NCBI GenBank assembly: GCA_022844105.1
Contig: JALHMJ010000005.1
Coordinates: 57,751-121,750 of the forward strand
DNA: 64,000 nucleotides
Reading direction: 5' to 3'
From: Hyphomicrobium sp.
GTDB taxonomy: Bacteria; Pseudomonadota; Alphaproteobacteria; Rhizobiales; Hyphomicrobiaceae
Shown here: positions 17,567 through 27,002 of the stretch, one piece after another
Layout: each line of letters starts with the position of its first letter
Position numbering within the stretch: position 1 is the first letter of the stretch
Made by a program: the position numbers and the translations under genes
Notes under the pieces: model-generated
The model's input: only the letters and a program-made list of their open reading frames with translations
Told to the model about the DNA's origin: nothing
Database searches by the model: none

Positions 17567-18508
17567 TCATTCCGTCGATGTTTTTTTCCAGGTCTGATCC
17601 GGATCAAATGTTCGAATGCGCTGCGCAGCGCGGCTGCTGTCGGGCCCCAAGTCCTTCTCGAACACGACTCCATCCTGATTGACGATGAATGTCATGACGC
17701 CGGAGTTGCCGTAATCCGACGGCGTGGCGATGAGACCGAACCCGCCGATCATGCGGTCGTTGACGATGTAGTCGCGCGCTCCACCGGTGGCGTTTTTCCC
17801 CTGGCGGTAAAGAATGCGATAGACGTAGCCATGGTACCCCGCTTCGCCACCCTCGCGCGAGGCCTTGGTCTGGTAGCCCTCGAACTGCGCCTTGGCGATA
17901 AGCGGCCCGATCGGGCTTTCCGGTTCTTCCTCCGTGGTTGGCCAGAAGAGCCCGTCTTTGCGACCCTCCCTGCTCATCAGTCGCCTGGCATACTGAATGC
18001 TAGTTCCATCGCGCGGACGTTCGGCATATTCGAGCTGGGCTGCAACGAATGTGCGCATCACCTCGATCGCCGACAACTCATTGTCGCCGATACGACGCGT
18101 GAGAATTTGGTCGAGACCGGCCGCAGTGTCCCACTGCCACTTGCCCGCAATTTGCACGATCGGGATCGGGAACGGGTACTCGTCCTTGCCGACCAGGAGC
18201 GTGGTCTTGCTCTCACTATCCGGTTTGAGGGCATGGGCCTCATCGAAGGACGACAGGAACCGCGCGCGCCGTGCTTCATCCTGAACCGGATCGCCCGAGG
18301 CAGCGATGTCACCGCCGGCTTTTCCTAGAACTTTCACGATCGCGTCTTTCGCGTCCGTGGATTTGATTGCCTCGACCAGTGCTGTCATTGCCTCCTCGGG
18401 CGAAGCGAAAGCTGCCGCCTTTTGCGCAGCGGCGGGCGAGACAATGGCCGAACCGATGACGGCTGCGGTCAAGATGGCTCTCAGTGGGTGGGCAAATGTG
18501 CGGCGCAT
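17567..18508 (-). CDS. DUF2950 family secreted protein
   Basis: 313 aa from the ATG at 18508 (GGAG eight bases upstream). An open frame continues upstream to 18952 but only as antisense-like, Arg-rich sequence over the next gene, so that extension is rejected. A signal peptide (LTAAVIGSAIVSPAAAQ) starts the protein. The middle contains RILYRQGKNATGGARDYIVNDRMIGGFGLIATP and a GVMTFIVNQDG strand typical of DUF2950. Function is unknown. DUF2950 genes commonly sit beside DUF3300 genes, as here (61 bp apart, same strand), which suggests that the two products work together in the periplasm or outer envelope. Confidence 0.8.
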   Translation of the reverse strand: MRRTFAHPLRAILTAAVIGSAIVSPAAAQKAAAFASPEEAMTALVEAIKSTDAKDAIVKVLGKAGGDIAASGDPVQDEARRARFLSSFDEAHALKPDSESKTTLLVGKDEYPFPIPIVQIAGKWQWDTAAGLDQILTRRIGDNELSAIEVMRTFVAAQLEYAERPRDGTSIQYARRLMSREGRKDGLFWPTTEEEPESPIGPLIAKAQFEGYQTKASREGGEAGYHGYVYRILYRQGKNATGGARDYIVNDRMIGGFGLIATPSDYGNSGVMTFIVNQDGVVFEKDLGPDSSRAAQRIRTFDPDQTWKKTSTE

Positions 18509-18569
18509 TGTTTGAGCTCCGATATTTGTTGGGACAACGACGACGGCTAAGGCGTGCGGCCAAGACCGC

Positions 18570-19937
18570 TCACCGCCTTCGTCCGCCACCCCCACCACCA
18601 CGTTTGGCGCCACCTCCGCCGCCGCCCGCTCTGGCTTGCGGATGCGACCGCGCGGCAGCACGGCTCGCGCCGCCACGGTCAGCGTGCTTTTGAACCTGCG
18701 CCTTTGGCTTGACGTCGAGCGCCTTCGCTGCAGGTTTCGATGCAACCTTCGGAGGGGCGCGCGTAGGTGCCTTCGCCTTGAGATCTTTGGTGGCCGGCCG
18801 ATCGATGGACTTGTCCCTGGCCTTGTCGCCGACGCGGTCCCCGCCTTTATCCTTGAGCTTGTCGCCCGTTCGATCGCCGGCCTTATCTTTGAAATTATCT
18901 CCCGAAATGCCGCCGGCTTTGTCCTTGAATTTGTCCCCGCCACCGTCGCCAAGCTTGTCCTTCACCCGGTCGACATCGCGAGTCTTGTCGAGCCCACCTT
19001 TGTCGAGCCCACCCTTGTCGAAGCCGCTGAAGTCTTTGTTCTTGTCGCGCAGTTTGTCGTTCTTCGCGTACTTCTCGCGCGTGGTCTTGTCGCGATAGGG
19101 CACGGCCCCGCGATGCGCCGCGTTGTGTTCCCAGCGGTTGTTGTTGATCGGCGGACGATTGATGTTGATGTTGTTGTATCGGTTCACGTCGATATCGATA
19201 TGGCCGCCGCGCCAATTGAAATTGTTCCAGCCCCAGATCTGATTGGCGACAGCAAATCCAGCGCCCCAGTACAGACCGTTGACGAAAGTCGCACCCGGAT
19301 AATAGTTCCAATAATACGGCGGATAGGCCGGATACCACCACGGCCCATAGACAACCGTGGGCTGATACACGGGCACATAGACATACTGCGGGCTAGCCGG
19401 CTGGATGACGATGTATTCCGTTCGCGTTTCGGTGTTGGTCTCTCTCTTGACGGTCTGCTGCTTGTTGCTCTTCAGGTTACCCGCCGCTTCCGCTTTCTGC
19501 CGCAGGAATTGTACGCGCGCGAAAACATCGTCTTCCTGTGCCAGGAACGCGTCTCCGAGGCTTTGCGTCCAGTCGAGCTTGTCACTCATCGTCTCGATGA
19601 CTTCGGGAAACTGCGTGAGGGCCTTGACGCTCGGATCCCATGCCTTTGGCTCAAGCGCCTTGGCCAGCGCGTCTCCCGTCAGTTTTTTGTTGGCTGCTTC
19701 TTTGCGCCACCGAGCCGCCTGCACGACATCGAGCGGATAGGTCGCTGCCATCAGCACGTTGGCCAGCAGCTCATCTGGATAGAGCGCAACCGGAGCCAGC
19801 ATTTGATCAAGTTGTTCAGTGCTGAATGTCTTCGCTGCCTCGTCCTGGGCATAGGCTGCCGGCACGAAGACATGTGTGAAAACCGTGAATAACAGCATCA
19901 GCCGAATGGCAGCTTTGAGCAGCACTTTGCCCTCCAT
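18570..19937 (-). CDS. DUF3300 family protein with repetitive basic C-terminus
   Basis: 455 aa from the ATG at 19937; a GTG at 19973 in frame is an alternative. A signal peptide (LMLLFTVFTHVFVPAAYA) precedes the DUF3300 domain (about 40-260) with LLAPVALYPDELL-like sequence (MLAPVALYPDELLANVLMA) and a Tyr/Trp/Pro-rich segment. From about residue 290 the chain is low complexity: repeated GGLDK units, then Lys/Asp/Gly units of the form GDKxKDKxGD, then an Ala/Lys/Pro stretch and a Gly/Arg tail. The tail would be disordered and highly charged. Function is not known; probably secreted and paired with the DUF2950 protein. Confidence 0.8.
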   Translation of the reverse strand: MEGKVLLKAAIRLMLLFTVFTHVFVPAAYAQDEAAKTFSTEQLDQMLAPVALYPDELLANVLMAATYPLDVVQAARWRKEAANKKLTGDALAKALEPKAWDPSVKALTQFPEVIETMSDKLDWTQSLGDAFLAQEDDVFARVQFLRQKAEAAGNLKSNKQQTVKRETNTETRTEYIVIQPASPQYVYVPVYQPTVVYGPWWYPAYPPYYWNYYPGATFVNGLYWGAGFAVANQIWGWNNFNWRGGHIDIDVNRYNNININRPPINNNRWEHNAAHRGAVPYRDKTTREKYAKNDKLRDKNKDFSGFDKGGLDKGGLDKTRDVDRVKDKLGDGGGDKFKDKAGGISGDNFKDKAGDRTGDKLKDKGGDRVGDKARDKSIDRPATKDLKAKAPTRAPPKVASKPAAKALDVKPKAQVQKHADRGGASRAAARSHPQARAGGGGGGAKRGGGGGGRRR

Positions 19938-20207
19938 CAAGATTTGTCGTGAAGGCTTATCCGTGGTTGTCACGCGACGATTTGATCAAAAACAAATTCT
20001 TCGCTTCTGGGGAAAATCAGTTTCCTGATTACGGGATCACTGACTTTCAATGCTTTGTTAACCTCGCCGTAGGCTTAAGTTTGTATATTGGCAAGCTCGA
20101 TTTCGTAACGAACCGGCAACCTGGGTGGCGGACATTCGAGCTTCCGCCACACTTGTGTGCGATCAATCTTCTGGTCGATCCGCCCGACAATGAATTAAGG
20201 TGTTTCT

Positions 20208-21230
20208 TTGCTGCGCCGCATCCTGGCCATCTCTGTCCTGCTCGTACCAGCCGCACTTGCGGCTGAACCGACGAAGCTCGGCGGCAGCGACATCAAGGAG
20301 ACGTTTACCGGTTCGCGCATCGAACTCGATACGCCGCTGGGCACAACGATACCGATCCAATTCACCGGGGACGGCCTCATGACCGGCAACGCCGGGAGCC
20401 TCGCTTCCGTACTGGGTGCCCAGAACGACCGCGGCCGCTGGTGGGTAAAAGGCGACCGCCTTTGCTACAAATGGTTTCGCTGGTTTGACGCCGAAGAGCA
20501 GTGCCTGTCGATCCATATGAACGACAAGCGCGTCCACTGGCGCACTGACGACGGCAAAAAGGGAACCGCCACAATCGTCGAGCGTCCGGCCGCCGTGGTT
20601 GCTGAAGCAGGCACTCTTGCGGTGCCAACGGCCAAGCCGTCGCTGCGCACCGAGCTGGCGAGCCTGGCGCCATCCACGCGAGACGAACTACGCGTCCCGG
20701 TTTTGAAATCTCCTCCCAGACTTGTTGTCCGCCAGAAGTCGGCCGCTGAACAACTTAACATTCCAGACGAAGCGCCCACCGACCGAAGTCTCTTTTTCGT
20801 CGGCCTTGGCTTATCCCACGCCCTACAATCGCAATTTGGAATTGCAACCGCGCAAGCGGCAGAAATAGCGCCCGCCGCAAAGCGTCTCAAGAAGGCCGCT
20901 GCGAAACCGCAGGCTGCCCCGCTTAAGAAAGTGGTCTCGGCGTCCGCCACTATGCCGCCATCGCCGCCGGCCCATTCCTATCCGGAACCGAATGATAAGG
21001 CGCGATTACCGACCGCGTCTCTGCCGGTTTCTTTCAGCGTCTATGGTGTCGGCGAGGATGATGTCTTGAATATGCGCAGCGGACCATCCGAAGATTATGC
21101 GATCGTCGGCGTCATTCCTCCAAACGGTCGCGGTGTTCGGATGATCGGCGGCTGCATTGCCCTGTGGTGCGAGATTCAGTTTCGCAATACACGCGGATGG
21201 GTCAATCGCTACTATCTCTCCCAGAACTAA
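20208..21230 (+). CDS. Secreted protein with C-terminal SH3b domain
   Basis: 340 aa. The TTG at 20208 is chosen because AAGGTG lies six bases upstream and it opens a signal peptide (MLRRILAISVLLVPAALA). Residues 20-115 form an unknown domain with Cys pairs (LCYKWFRWFDAEEQCLSIH), like small alphaproteobacterial periplasmic proteins. An Ala/Pro/Lys linker follows, then an SH3b domain (about 262-340) with VLNMRSGPSEDYAIVGVIPPNGRGV and GWVNRYYL. Bacterial SH3b domains usually bind peptidoglycan or other proteins. Monocistronic. Confidence 0.75.
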   Translation: MLRRILAISVLLVPAALAAEPTKLGGSDIKETFTGSRIELDTPLGTTIPIQFTGDGLMTGNAGSLASVLGAQNDRGRWWVKGDRLCYKWFRWFDAEEQCLSIHMNDKRVHWRTDDGKKGTATIVERPAAVVAEAGTLAVPTAKPSLRTELASLAPSTRDELRVPVLKSPPRLVVRQKSAAEQLNIPDEAPTDRSLFFVGLGLSHALQSQFGIATAQAAEIAPAAKRLKKAAAKPQAAPLKKVVSASATMPPSPPAHSYPEPNDKARLPTASLPVSFSVYGVGEDDVLNMRSGPSEDYAIVGVIPPNGRGVRMIGGCIALWCEIQFRNTRGWVNRYYLSQN

Positions 21231-21372
21231 GACCGCCTCGAAGGCGAGTGCGATAATCGTCAATCCAGCCCGCACTTTGCGCCCATCGCTCACTGAAATA
21301 CGACGCGTTCAGTTTAAGCATAAGACAATGAATCACCACACAAAAGTCATAGTTTGACGCAATGCAAAAAAC

Positions 21373-21415
21373 GACAATTCAGGGGTTGTCAATCACAAAG
21401 TGAAGTTCTCACTTT
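21373..21415 (+). promoter_or_regulatory. Two inverted repeats upstream of the Crp-like regulator
   Basis: GACAA (21373-21377) and TTGTC (21386-21390) form one inverted repeat. AAAGTGA (21397-21403) and TCACTTT (21409-21415) form a perfect second one with a 5-bp spacer, resembling a shortened Crp-type site (GTGA...TCAC). The local DNA is clearly AT-rich. They lie 70-115 bp before the GTG start at 21487 and could be operators for autoregulation. The second repeat, with its trailing T-run, might instead be a terminator for the gene ending at 21230. Confidence 0.4.
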
Positions 21416-21486
21416 TTAATAACTAAAAAAGATGCTAATAGGCAACAATCGACGGTCGTGACGTTTTGATGTGATCGTAAGTTGTT

Positions 21487-22209
21487 GTGAGTACCCCTGC
21501 GATGGATTTAGCCCCTTCGGATACGACGTCAGCGAACGCTGTCGACATTGCCCACGTTTGCGAACCTTTTGTCGTGCCGATCGCCCGAAGCCTGCAGGCG
21601 GCTACCGTTGTTGATGGCAACGAAGTAGCCTTGGAGCGCGGGGCAATTCTCTTTCGTGAAGGTGACCTGAAGGACAGCGTTTATCGGCTGGAATCCGGCA
21701 TCCTGTGTATTACGGCTCGCCGGTCCAGCGGTCCGCCTCGTGTGCTGGAAATGGTGTTTCCGGGCACCCTGATAGGGCTGGGCTTCCTGGAGCGCCATAT
21801 TCATAGCGCCATGGCCGTCGTCGCCAGCCGTCTCACGGTGTTTCCGTTGAGCGCAGTCGCAGAACTTTGCAACGCTTCGCCCGAGGCGCGCGACCGGCAA
21901 GCGCTGTCCACCGAGCGGGAATTCGCCGCTCGCCGCCGCGAACTCGTCCCTGACAGCAATGAACTGCCGGTCCGCCGCGTCGCAGCCTTTCTGGCTTCGA
22001 TGCATCACATGAACAAGCGCGAAGGCCGGAACCCCGACCTTATTGAAGAGTTCTTGAACGCGGGCGATGTCGCCGCATTTCTTGACCTCGATGTGGAGGC
22101 TCTCGCCCGCGCCCTGACCGATCTCTTCGATCGTGGCTTGGTCGTGCGCGCCGAGAGTGGTGGGCTCATTCTGCTTGATGCCCAAGCTTTGGACGAGCTC
22201 GCCAGCTGA
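21487..22209 (+). CDS. Crp/Fnr-superfamily transcriptional regulator (divergent)
   Basis: 240 aa from the GTG at 21487. An N-terminal cyclic-nucleotide-like sensor barrel is visible: LERGAILFREGDLKDSVYRLESGILCIT, then PGTLIGLGFLE. The C-terminal half has a winged-helix region (ELPVRRVAAFLASMH..., AAFLDLDVEALARALTDLFDRGLV) whose recognition helix is less typical than in Crp or FixK (the usual IGNYLGLTVETVSR is replaced). There is no N-terminal cysteine cluster as in Fnr. The upstream inverted repeats may be its operator. It is followed after 29 bp by an L,D-transpeptidase gene, but no link is implied beyond position. Confidence 0.75.
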   Translation: MSTPAMDLAPSDTTSANAVDIAHVCEPFVVPIARSLQAATVVDGNEVALERGAILFREGDLKDSVYRLESGILCITARRSSGPPRVLEMVFPGTLIGLGFLERHIHSAMAVVASRLTVFPLSAVAELCNASPEARDRQALSTEREFAARRRELVPDSNELPVRRVAAFLASMHHMNKREGRNPDLIEEFLNAGDVAAFLDLDVEALARALTDLFDRGLVVRAESGGLILLDAQALDELAS

Positions 22210-22238
22210 ACCTGAGGTCCGGAATTGGTATCGGTGTC

Positions 22239-23030
22239 ATGCGTCGCTTGTCCCAACTATGCCTTGCGCTGATCGGCGTTTGCGTTCTTGCCGCTGACCC
22301 GGCGAGTGCTCAATCGTTGAATCTGTTTGGTGGCTGGGACGACGACCCTTCGTGGCCAGGCGACGCACGCCGTGCGCCTCAGTCTGCTCCAAAAACCAAC
22401 AACTATGGCGGTGGTGGTAACTTTTTCGGCTTTGGCCCCGGACCGGGCGATCCCTTTCCGGCACTCATGGAAGGTGGCGGCCGGCCTATGATTGTTGGTC
22501 ACGCGCCGCCGATCGTCCCATTTTATTCAGGCGAAAAACCCGGCACGATCCTCGTCGACAATTCCAAGCGTCGTCTGTACCTCGTACTTGATCAGGACGA
22601 GGCTTACGAATATCCGATCTCTGTCGGCCGCGACGGGTTCACCTGGACCGGCACTGAAACGATCAGCCGTGTCGCGGATTGGCCGGACTGGATTCCACCC
22701 CCCGAAATGCGCCAGCGCGACCCGCGCCTGCCGGAGCGGATGTATGGCGGCATTAAAAATCCGCTGGGCGTCAAAGCACTCTTTCTTGGCAATACCCTGT
22801 ACCGCATTCACGGCACCAACGACCCCAAAACGATCGGCTACGCGGCCTCGTCCGGCTGCTTTCGCATGATGAACGACCACGTCGTCCATCTAGCCGCACT
22901 GGTCAATGTTGGCACCGTCGTGAAGGTCATGGAAGCCGTGCCGCAGATCGATCAGGTCGCGGACGTGCCTTGGCGCGCGCAGCCGTCGGCATTGGGCGCA
23001 GGTGCGGCAAAAATCTATCGCGACCGATAG
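22239..23030 (+). CDS. L,D-transpeptidase (YkuD/ErfK family)
   Basis: 263 aa, periplasmic, with a signal peptide (LCLALIGVCVLAADPASA). The YkuD catalytic domain covers about 103-235: TILVDNSKRRLYLVLD, then His191 (HGTND) and the nucleophile Cys207 in SSGCFRM. It would form 3-3 peptidoglycan cross-links or attach proteins to peptidoglycan. Residues 25-80 are Gly/Pro/Phe-rich and probably a disordered linker. It lies 29 bp after the Crp-like regulator gene and converges on murI, another peptidoglycan gene. Confidence 0.87.
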   Translation: MRRLSQLCLALIGVCVLAADPASAQSLNLFGGWDDDPSWPGDARRAPQSAPKTNNYGGGGNFFGFGPGPGDPFPALMEGGGRPMIVGHAPPIVPFYSGEKPGTILVDNSKRRLYLVLDQDEAYEYPISVGRDGFTWTGTETISRVADWPDWIPPPEMRQRDPRLPERMYGGIKNPLGVKALFLGNTLYRIHGTNDPKTIGYAASSGCFRMMNDHVVHLAALVNVGTVVKVMEAVPQIDQVADVPWRAQPSALGAGAAKIYRDR

Positions 23031-23042
23031 TCCGAAATCTGG

Positions 23043-23891
23043 CTAGGCGCACGCGAATGCCGGGGCGTCCGGCCAGAACACGCGCGCGCGCTTGCTGATC
23101 AGCGCCGCGTCCGACGCAGAGGTCAAAAGCTGCAACGCTCCGCCATCCCCAGCAACGAAGTGTGGGTGGCGTTGAAGGTAGTCCTCCAAGCTATCCGCAA
23201 CAATTTCCGGCTGTGAAAGTATGCGCGTTGCCGCCGGCAGGTGCCGCCGGAACAGATGCTCCACCAGTGGAAAATGGGTGCAGCCGAGGATCGCGCGATC
23301 GGGCGCTTTTCCACCCGTTTGGGCCATGACACCCGCAATGCCGTCAGCGACGAGTCGGTCCAGGTCCGCTTCCGGTGCCGCCTCCTCAATGGCGCCGGCA
23401 AGGTTCGAACAGATCTGCTGCACCACCGTCACCTTCGGTGTCCGCTTGCGGATCTCTTCGGGATAAACACCGGCCATGACCGTGCGCGTCGTTCCGAATA
23501 CGGCAATCGTATCGGTCAGATTCTTTTGCGGATATTGCGGGGTTGTGACCGACCACGGCGTCTGCGTCGCTGCTTCCACGGTCGGCGCGACGATGCCGAG
23601 AACGTTGTGGCCCTGAGCCTTCCAAGCCGACCCTGGCAGCCAGCCCTGCTGCAACTGCCGTGCGGCGACCGCCGTCGCCGTATTGCACCCGAGCACGACG
23701 AGACGTGCCCCGCGTTCAAACAGCGCTTCCGTTGCCGCCCGCGTCAGGTCCACGATCTCAGCCGACGACCGGTTGCCGTACGGCACGTTTTTATGGTCGC
23801 CGTAATACGTGAAGGATGCCGCAGGAAAGCGCGAAACGAGCGCCTTCAGCACCGTCAGTCCACCCAGCCCGGAATCGAACACCCCAATCAT
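23043..23891 (-). CDS. murI: Glutamate racemase
   Basis: 282 aa. Interconverts L- and D-glutamate to supply D-Glu for peptidoglycan. The protein opens with the family hallmark GVFDSGLGGLTVLKAL. The two catalytic cysteines are Cys69 (VLGCNTATA) and Cys204 (ILGCTHFPL). Length is normal. It is on the same strand as fabI, 62 bp downstream of that gene, and converges on the L,D-transpeptidase gene. Confidence 0.95.
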   Translation of the reverse strand: MIGVFDSGLGGLTVLKALVSRFPAASFTYYGDHKNVPYGNRSSAEIVDLTRAATEALFERGARLVVLGCNTATAVAARQLQQGWLPGSAWKAQGHNVLGIVAPTVEAATQTPWSVTTPQYPQKNLTDTIAVFGTTRTVMAGVYPEEIRKRTPKVTVVQQICSNLAGAIEEAAPEADLDRLVADGIAGVMAQTGGKAPDRAILGCTHFPLVEHLFRRHLPAATRILSQPEIVADSLEDYLQRHPHFVAGDGGALQLLTSASDAALISKRARVFWPDAPAFACA

Positions 23892-23953
23892 GGCCGACTG
23901 AATGCGCTGGTCGGCGTGGCGCCGTCAAGGCAGCGCCGCTCGTTGACTGGGCG

Positions 23954-24829
23954 CTATTCTGCCGCTTCACCCGGTGTGCGGCCCTTGGCGGCGACCGACT
24001 GCTCCTGCTCGGCCGCCTTCAACTGTTCCAGCGTCGGCATCGACACGGTATTATAGCCGCAGTCGACGAAGTGCACTTCACCCGTCACGGCTCCAGACAT
24101 CGGCGACAGCAGGTAGAGTGCCGAACCCCCGACTTCATCTAGCGTTGGCGTGCGCCGCAGCGGCGAATTTTCTTTCTGATAATTGAAAATCACGCGCGCG
24201 TCGCTAACTCCGGCGCCCGAAAGCGTCCGCATTGGACCTGCCGACACGGCGTTCACGCGAATACCCTGGGGACCGAGGTCGGCCGCGAGGTAGCGGACGG
24301 AGGCTTCCAATGCGGCTTTGGCGACGCCCATCACGTTGTACGAGGGGACCCACCGCGTCGCGCCGCCATAGGTAAGCGTAATGAGTGAACCGCCATTCGG
24401 CATCACATCCGCCGCTCGCTTGGCGATCTCGGTGAATGAGAAGCACGAAATCACCATCGTATTGGTGAAGTTCTCGCGCGTCGTATCCGCATAGCGTCCT
24501 GACAGTTCGCGAGGATCGGAAAAGGCGAGTGCGTGGACGACGAAATCGAGGCCGCCCCACTCGGTCTTGATGCGATTGAAAACGCGGTCGACGCTTTCCA
24601 GGTCGAGGACGTTGCATTCCTCGATCAGCTTCGACCCCAGACTTTCCGCCAGCGGCACCGCCCGGCGCCCGAAAGCGCCACCCTGGTAGGTGAAAGCGAG
24701 TTCCGCGCCCTGCCCGGCCAGGATGCGCGCGATGCCCCACGCGATCGACCGGTCGTTGGCGACGCCCATGATCAGTCCGCGCTTGCCAGCCATCAGCGGC
24801 TGCGGCTTGGTGAGGTCGATGTCGGACAT
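23954..24829 (-). CDS. fabI: Enoyl-[acyl-carrier-protein] reductase (NADH)
   Basis: 291 aa from the ATG at 24829; upstream in-frame ATGs (24904, 24910) add 25-27 residues without a ribosome site. Short-chain dehydrogenase fold with GVANDRSIAWGIA for the cofactor and the FabI catalytic pair Tyr164 and Lys171 (YNVMGVAK). Catalyses the last reduction in each fatty-acid elongation cycle. It is third in a fabA-fabB-fabI run on the minus strand. The C-terminus has a short extra tail after VDCGYNTVSMP. Confidence 0.95.
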   Translation of the reverse strand: MSDIDLTKPQPLMAGKRGLIMGVANDRSIAWGIARILAGQGAELAFTYQGGAFGRRAVPLAESLGSKLIEECNVLDLESVDRVFNRIKTEWGGLDFVVHALAFSDPRELSGRYADTTRENFTNTMVISCFSFTEIAKRAADVMPNGGSLITLTYGGATRWVPSYNVMGVAKAALEASVRYLAADLGPQGIRVNAVSAGPMRTLSGAGVSDARVIFNYQKENSPLRRTPTLDEVGGSALYLLSPMSGAVTGEVHFVDCGYNTVSMPTLEQLKAAEQEQSVAAKGRTPGEAAE

Positions 24830-24978
24830 GGGAGGCCTCGTTTTGGCGCCTGGCGCGCGGCCGCGGATCTCGAACCAGCCGGCGCCTTGCTTGTAGAGTT
24901 TCATCGGCACGACCTTCGGACAATCGGGCGCGGGACATCGTCGTCCCGCCCCCGAACTGCCGTTAGAGGGTCGCGTCT

Positions 24979-26211
24979 TTAACCATCATGCCGGCGGAAC
25001 ACGAGAGTTGCATTTGTTCCACCAAATCCGAAGCTGTTCGACATCACACAGTTAAGTGCAATATCGTCGATACGTTTGCGCGCGATCGGCACATCGGCGA
25101 AGGCCGGATCAATCTCTTCGATATTCGCGCTTTCGCAGATAAAACCGTTTTTCATCATGAGCAGGCAGAAAATCGCTTCCTGCACACCGATAGCGCCAAG
25201 CGAATGGCCCGAGAGGGCCTTCGTCGCCGCGATGTGGGGGATGTTGGCGCCAAAAACGTCGCGGATCGCTGCGATTTCGCGCTCGTCACCGACCGGGGTG
25301 CCGGTGCCGTGCGGATTGATGTAATCGACGGTGGGAACGCCCTTGCCGTCCAAGCCCTTCAAGGCGAGTTTCATGCACCGCGCGGCGCCTTCGCCGGACG
25401 GTGCCACCATGTCAAATCCGTCGGACGTGGCGCCGTAACCGGCAACTTCGCCATAGATTTTCGCACCGCGGGCTTTCGCATGGTCCAGTTCTTCAAGGAC
25501 CACTACACCGGCGCCGCCGGCGATCACGAAGCCGTCGCGATTTTTGTCGTAAGCCCGCGAGGCTTTCTCGGGCGTAGCATTGTAGCGGGTGGACATCGCG
25601 CCCATGGCATCGAACAGGTTCGACAGCGTCCAATCGAGTTCTTCGCAGCCGCCCGCGAAGATGATGTCTTGCTTGCCCCATTGAATGAGTTCGGCGGCGT
25701 TTCCGATGCAGTGCGCGCTCGTCGCGCAGGCCGACGAAATCGAATAGTTGACGCCCTTGATCTGAAACGCGGTCGCGAGCGCCGCAGACGGCCCCGAACA
25801 CATGGCCTTGGGCACTTCAAACGGACCGATTTTTTTCGGGCCGCCGGATTTCAGCGTCGTTTCCGCTGCTTCAACAATGGCGCGTGTCGACGGTCCGCCG
25901 GAGCCAACAATAATGCCGGTCCGCTCGTGAACGACATCACCCGCGTCCAGCCCGGCATCGCGAATAGCTTGATCCATCGCGATGTAGTTCCACGCCACGC
26001 CGGCATTCATAAAGCGCTTTGGCTTGCGCGGCACCAACCCTTCCCAGTCGAGGACCGGCGCCCCGTGAACCTGACACTTGAAGCCAAGCTCGGCGTACGT
26101 CTCTGCCCGCGAAATACCGGATTTGGCCTCGCGCAGGTTCGCCACCACCTCCTGGGTGTTGTTCCCGATCGAGGAGACGATACCCATCCCGGTGACGACC
26201 ACGCGCCGCAT
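24979..26211 (-). CDS. fabB: Beta-ketoacyl-ACP synthase I
   Basis: 410 aa. Condensing enzyme of fatty-acid synthesis needed, with FabA, for unsaturated fatty acids. The Cys-His-His triad is clear: Cys162 (SACATS), His301 (NPHGTGTP) and His336 (LSGHSLGA), with Lys331 just before it. The first residues [13 protein letters not shown] are typical. It lies 74 bp downstream of fabA, and their pairing supports FabB rather than FabF. Confidence 0.95.
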   Translation of the reverse strand: MRRVVVTGMGIVSSIGNNTQEVVANLREAKSGISRAETYAELGFKCQVHGAPVLDWEGLVPRKPKRFMNAGVAWNYIAMDQAIRDAGLDAGDVVHERTGIIVGSGGPSTRAIVEAAETTLKSGGPKKIGPFEVPKAMCSGPSAALATAFQIKGVNYSISSACATSAHCIGNAAELIQWGKQDIIFAGGCEELDWTLSNLFDAMGAMSTRYNATPEKASRAYDKNRDGFVIAGGAGVVVLEELDHAKARGAKIYGEVAGYGATSDGFDMVAPSGEGAARCMKLALKGLDGKGVPTVDYINPHGTGTPVGDEREIAAIRDVFGANIPHIAATKALSGHSLGAIGVQEAIFCLLMMKNGFICESANIEEIDPAFADVPIARKRIDDIALNCVMSNSFGFGGTNATLVFRRHDG

Positions 26212-26285
26212 GCGCTCAATACCCCTGGTTGTTGTCGACTAGTCTGGCAGCGCTTGTCGCGCAGGTTGGTCCCGCTGGCAACCGG

Positions 26286-26810
26286 CTAGCTCTCGCTGGC
26301 CTTGAGCAGAACCCGCAGGTTCCGGGCGGTGTAGATGACTTCGCCATCGGCAATCAATTCGCCTTCGGCTTCCGCCAGCTTGAGTTTGCGCGTGTTGATG
26401 ACCCGCTTGACGTTGACGACGTACTGCACATGCTTGGTTTGCGGGGTAATTTCCTTCTTGAAATTGACTTCGCCCACGCCGGCGGCGCGGCCCCGGCCGG
26501 TCAAACCCAACCAGCCCAGATAAAACCCCGTGAGCTGCCAGAGCGCGTCAAGACCCAGGCATCCCGGCATCACCGGGTCACCCTGGAAGTGGCAATCGAA
26601 AAACCAATTGAGCCGGTCGCTGCCCGCCACTTTCAACTCGGCGACAACATGCCCCTTACCGTGCGATCCGCCCTCCTCGCCGATGTGCGAAATGCGGTCG
26701 AACATCAACATGGGTGGCAGCGGCAACTGAGCGTTGCCGGGTCCGAAGAGTTCGCCCCGGCCGCACGCCAGCAGGTCTTCGAATTCGTAGCTCGCCTGGC
26801 GTTCGGCCAT
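26286..26810 (-). CDS. fabA: 3-hydroxydecanoyl-ACP dehydratase/isomerase
   Basis: 174 aa. Dehydrates 3-hydroxydecanoyl-ACP and isomerises the trans-2 to the cis-3 enoyl form, the branch point to unsaturated fatty acids. Active-site residues His74 (CHFQGDP) and Asp88 ([12 protein letters not shown]) correspond to His70 and Asp84 of the Escherichia coli enzyme. First gene of the fabA-fabB-fabI unit and divergent from irr, an arrangement common in Hyphomicrobiales. Confidence 0.96.
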   Translation of the reverse strand: MAERQASYEFEDLLACGRGELFGPGNAQLPLPPMLMFDRISHIGEEGGSHGKGHVVAELKVAGSDRLNWFFDCHFQGDPVMPGCLGLDALWQLTGFYLGWLGLTGRGRAAGVGEVNFKKEITPQTKHVQYVVNVKRVINTRKLKLAEAEGELIADGEVIYTARNLRVLLKASES

Positions 26811-26973
26811 TTCTGCAATGCCCCCTTCTCGTCAACGGGCCCCGTTCGGGCATCGCCCACGGTTTTCCTTTTATTAATCTCCAGCCGTTCAAACGGGAAA
26901 CGGGGTCAAGGTCAAGCACGGTGGGTCTGCCGGACCCGATGCCGCGTCCTTGACAACCCGGGTCGACCCACAG

Positions 26974-27002
26974 TTGCAGCCGGGTGGCGACACATCTATA
27001 CT
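26974..27002 (+). promoter_or_regulatory. Putative sigma-70 promoter of irr
   Basis: TTGCAG (26974-26979), a 17-bp spacer and TATACT (26997-27002). Transcription would begin near 27009, leaving a leader of about 98 nt before the GTG at 27107. The leader contains an inverted repeat, ACTTGG (27076-27081) and CCAAGT (27090-27095), just before the ribosome site; it could be an operator or an mRNA hairpin. No canonical iron-control element was recognised. Confidence 0.45.

Noticed and set aside
18509..18952. N-terminal extension of the DUF2950 protein
   Set aside because: Overlaps the DUF3300 gene in another frame, is Arg-rich and has no homology; the ATG at 18508 has a ribosome site and signal peptide.
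18636..19892. 418-codon open frame on the plus strand across the DUF3300 gene
   Set aside because: The DUF3300 and signal-peptide features lie on the minus strand; the plus frame is Val/Asp-rich with no domain.
24988..26289. 433-codon open frame on the plus strand across fabB
   Set aside because: Antisense to fabB, whose catalytic triad is intact on the minus strand.
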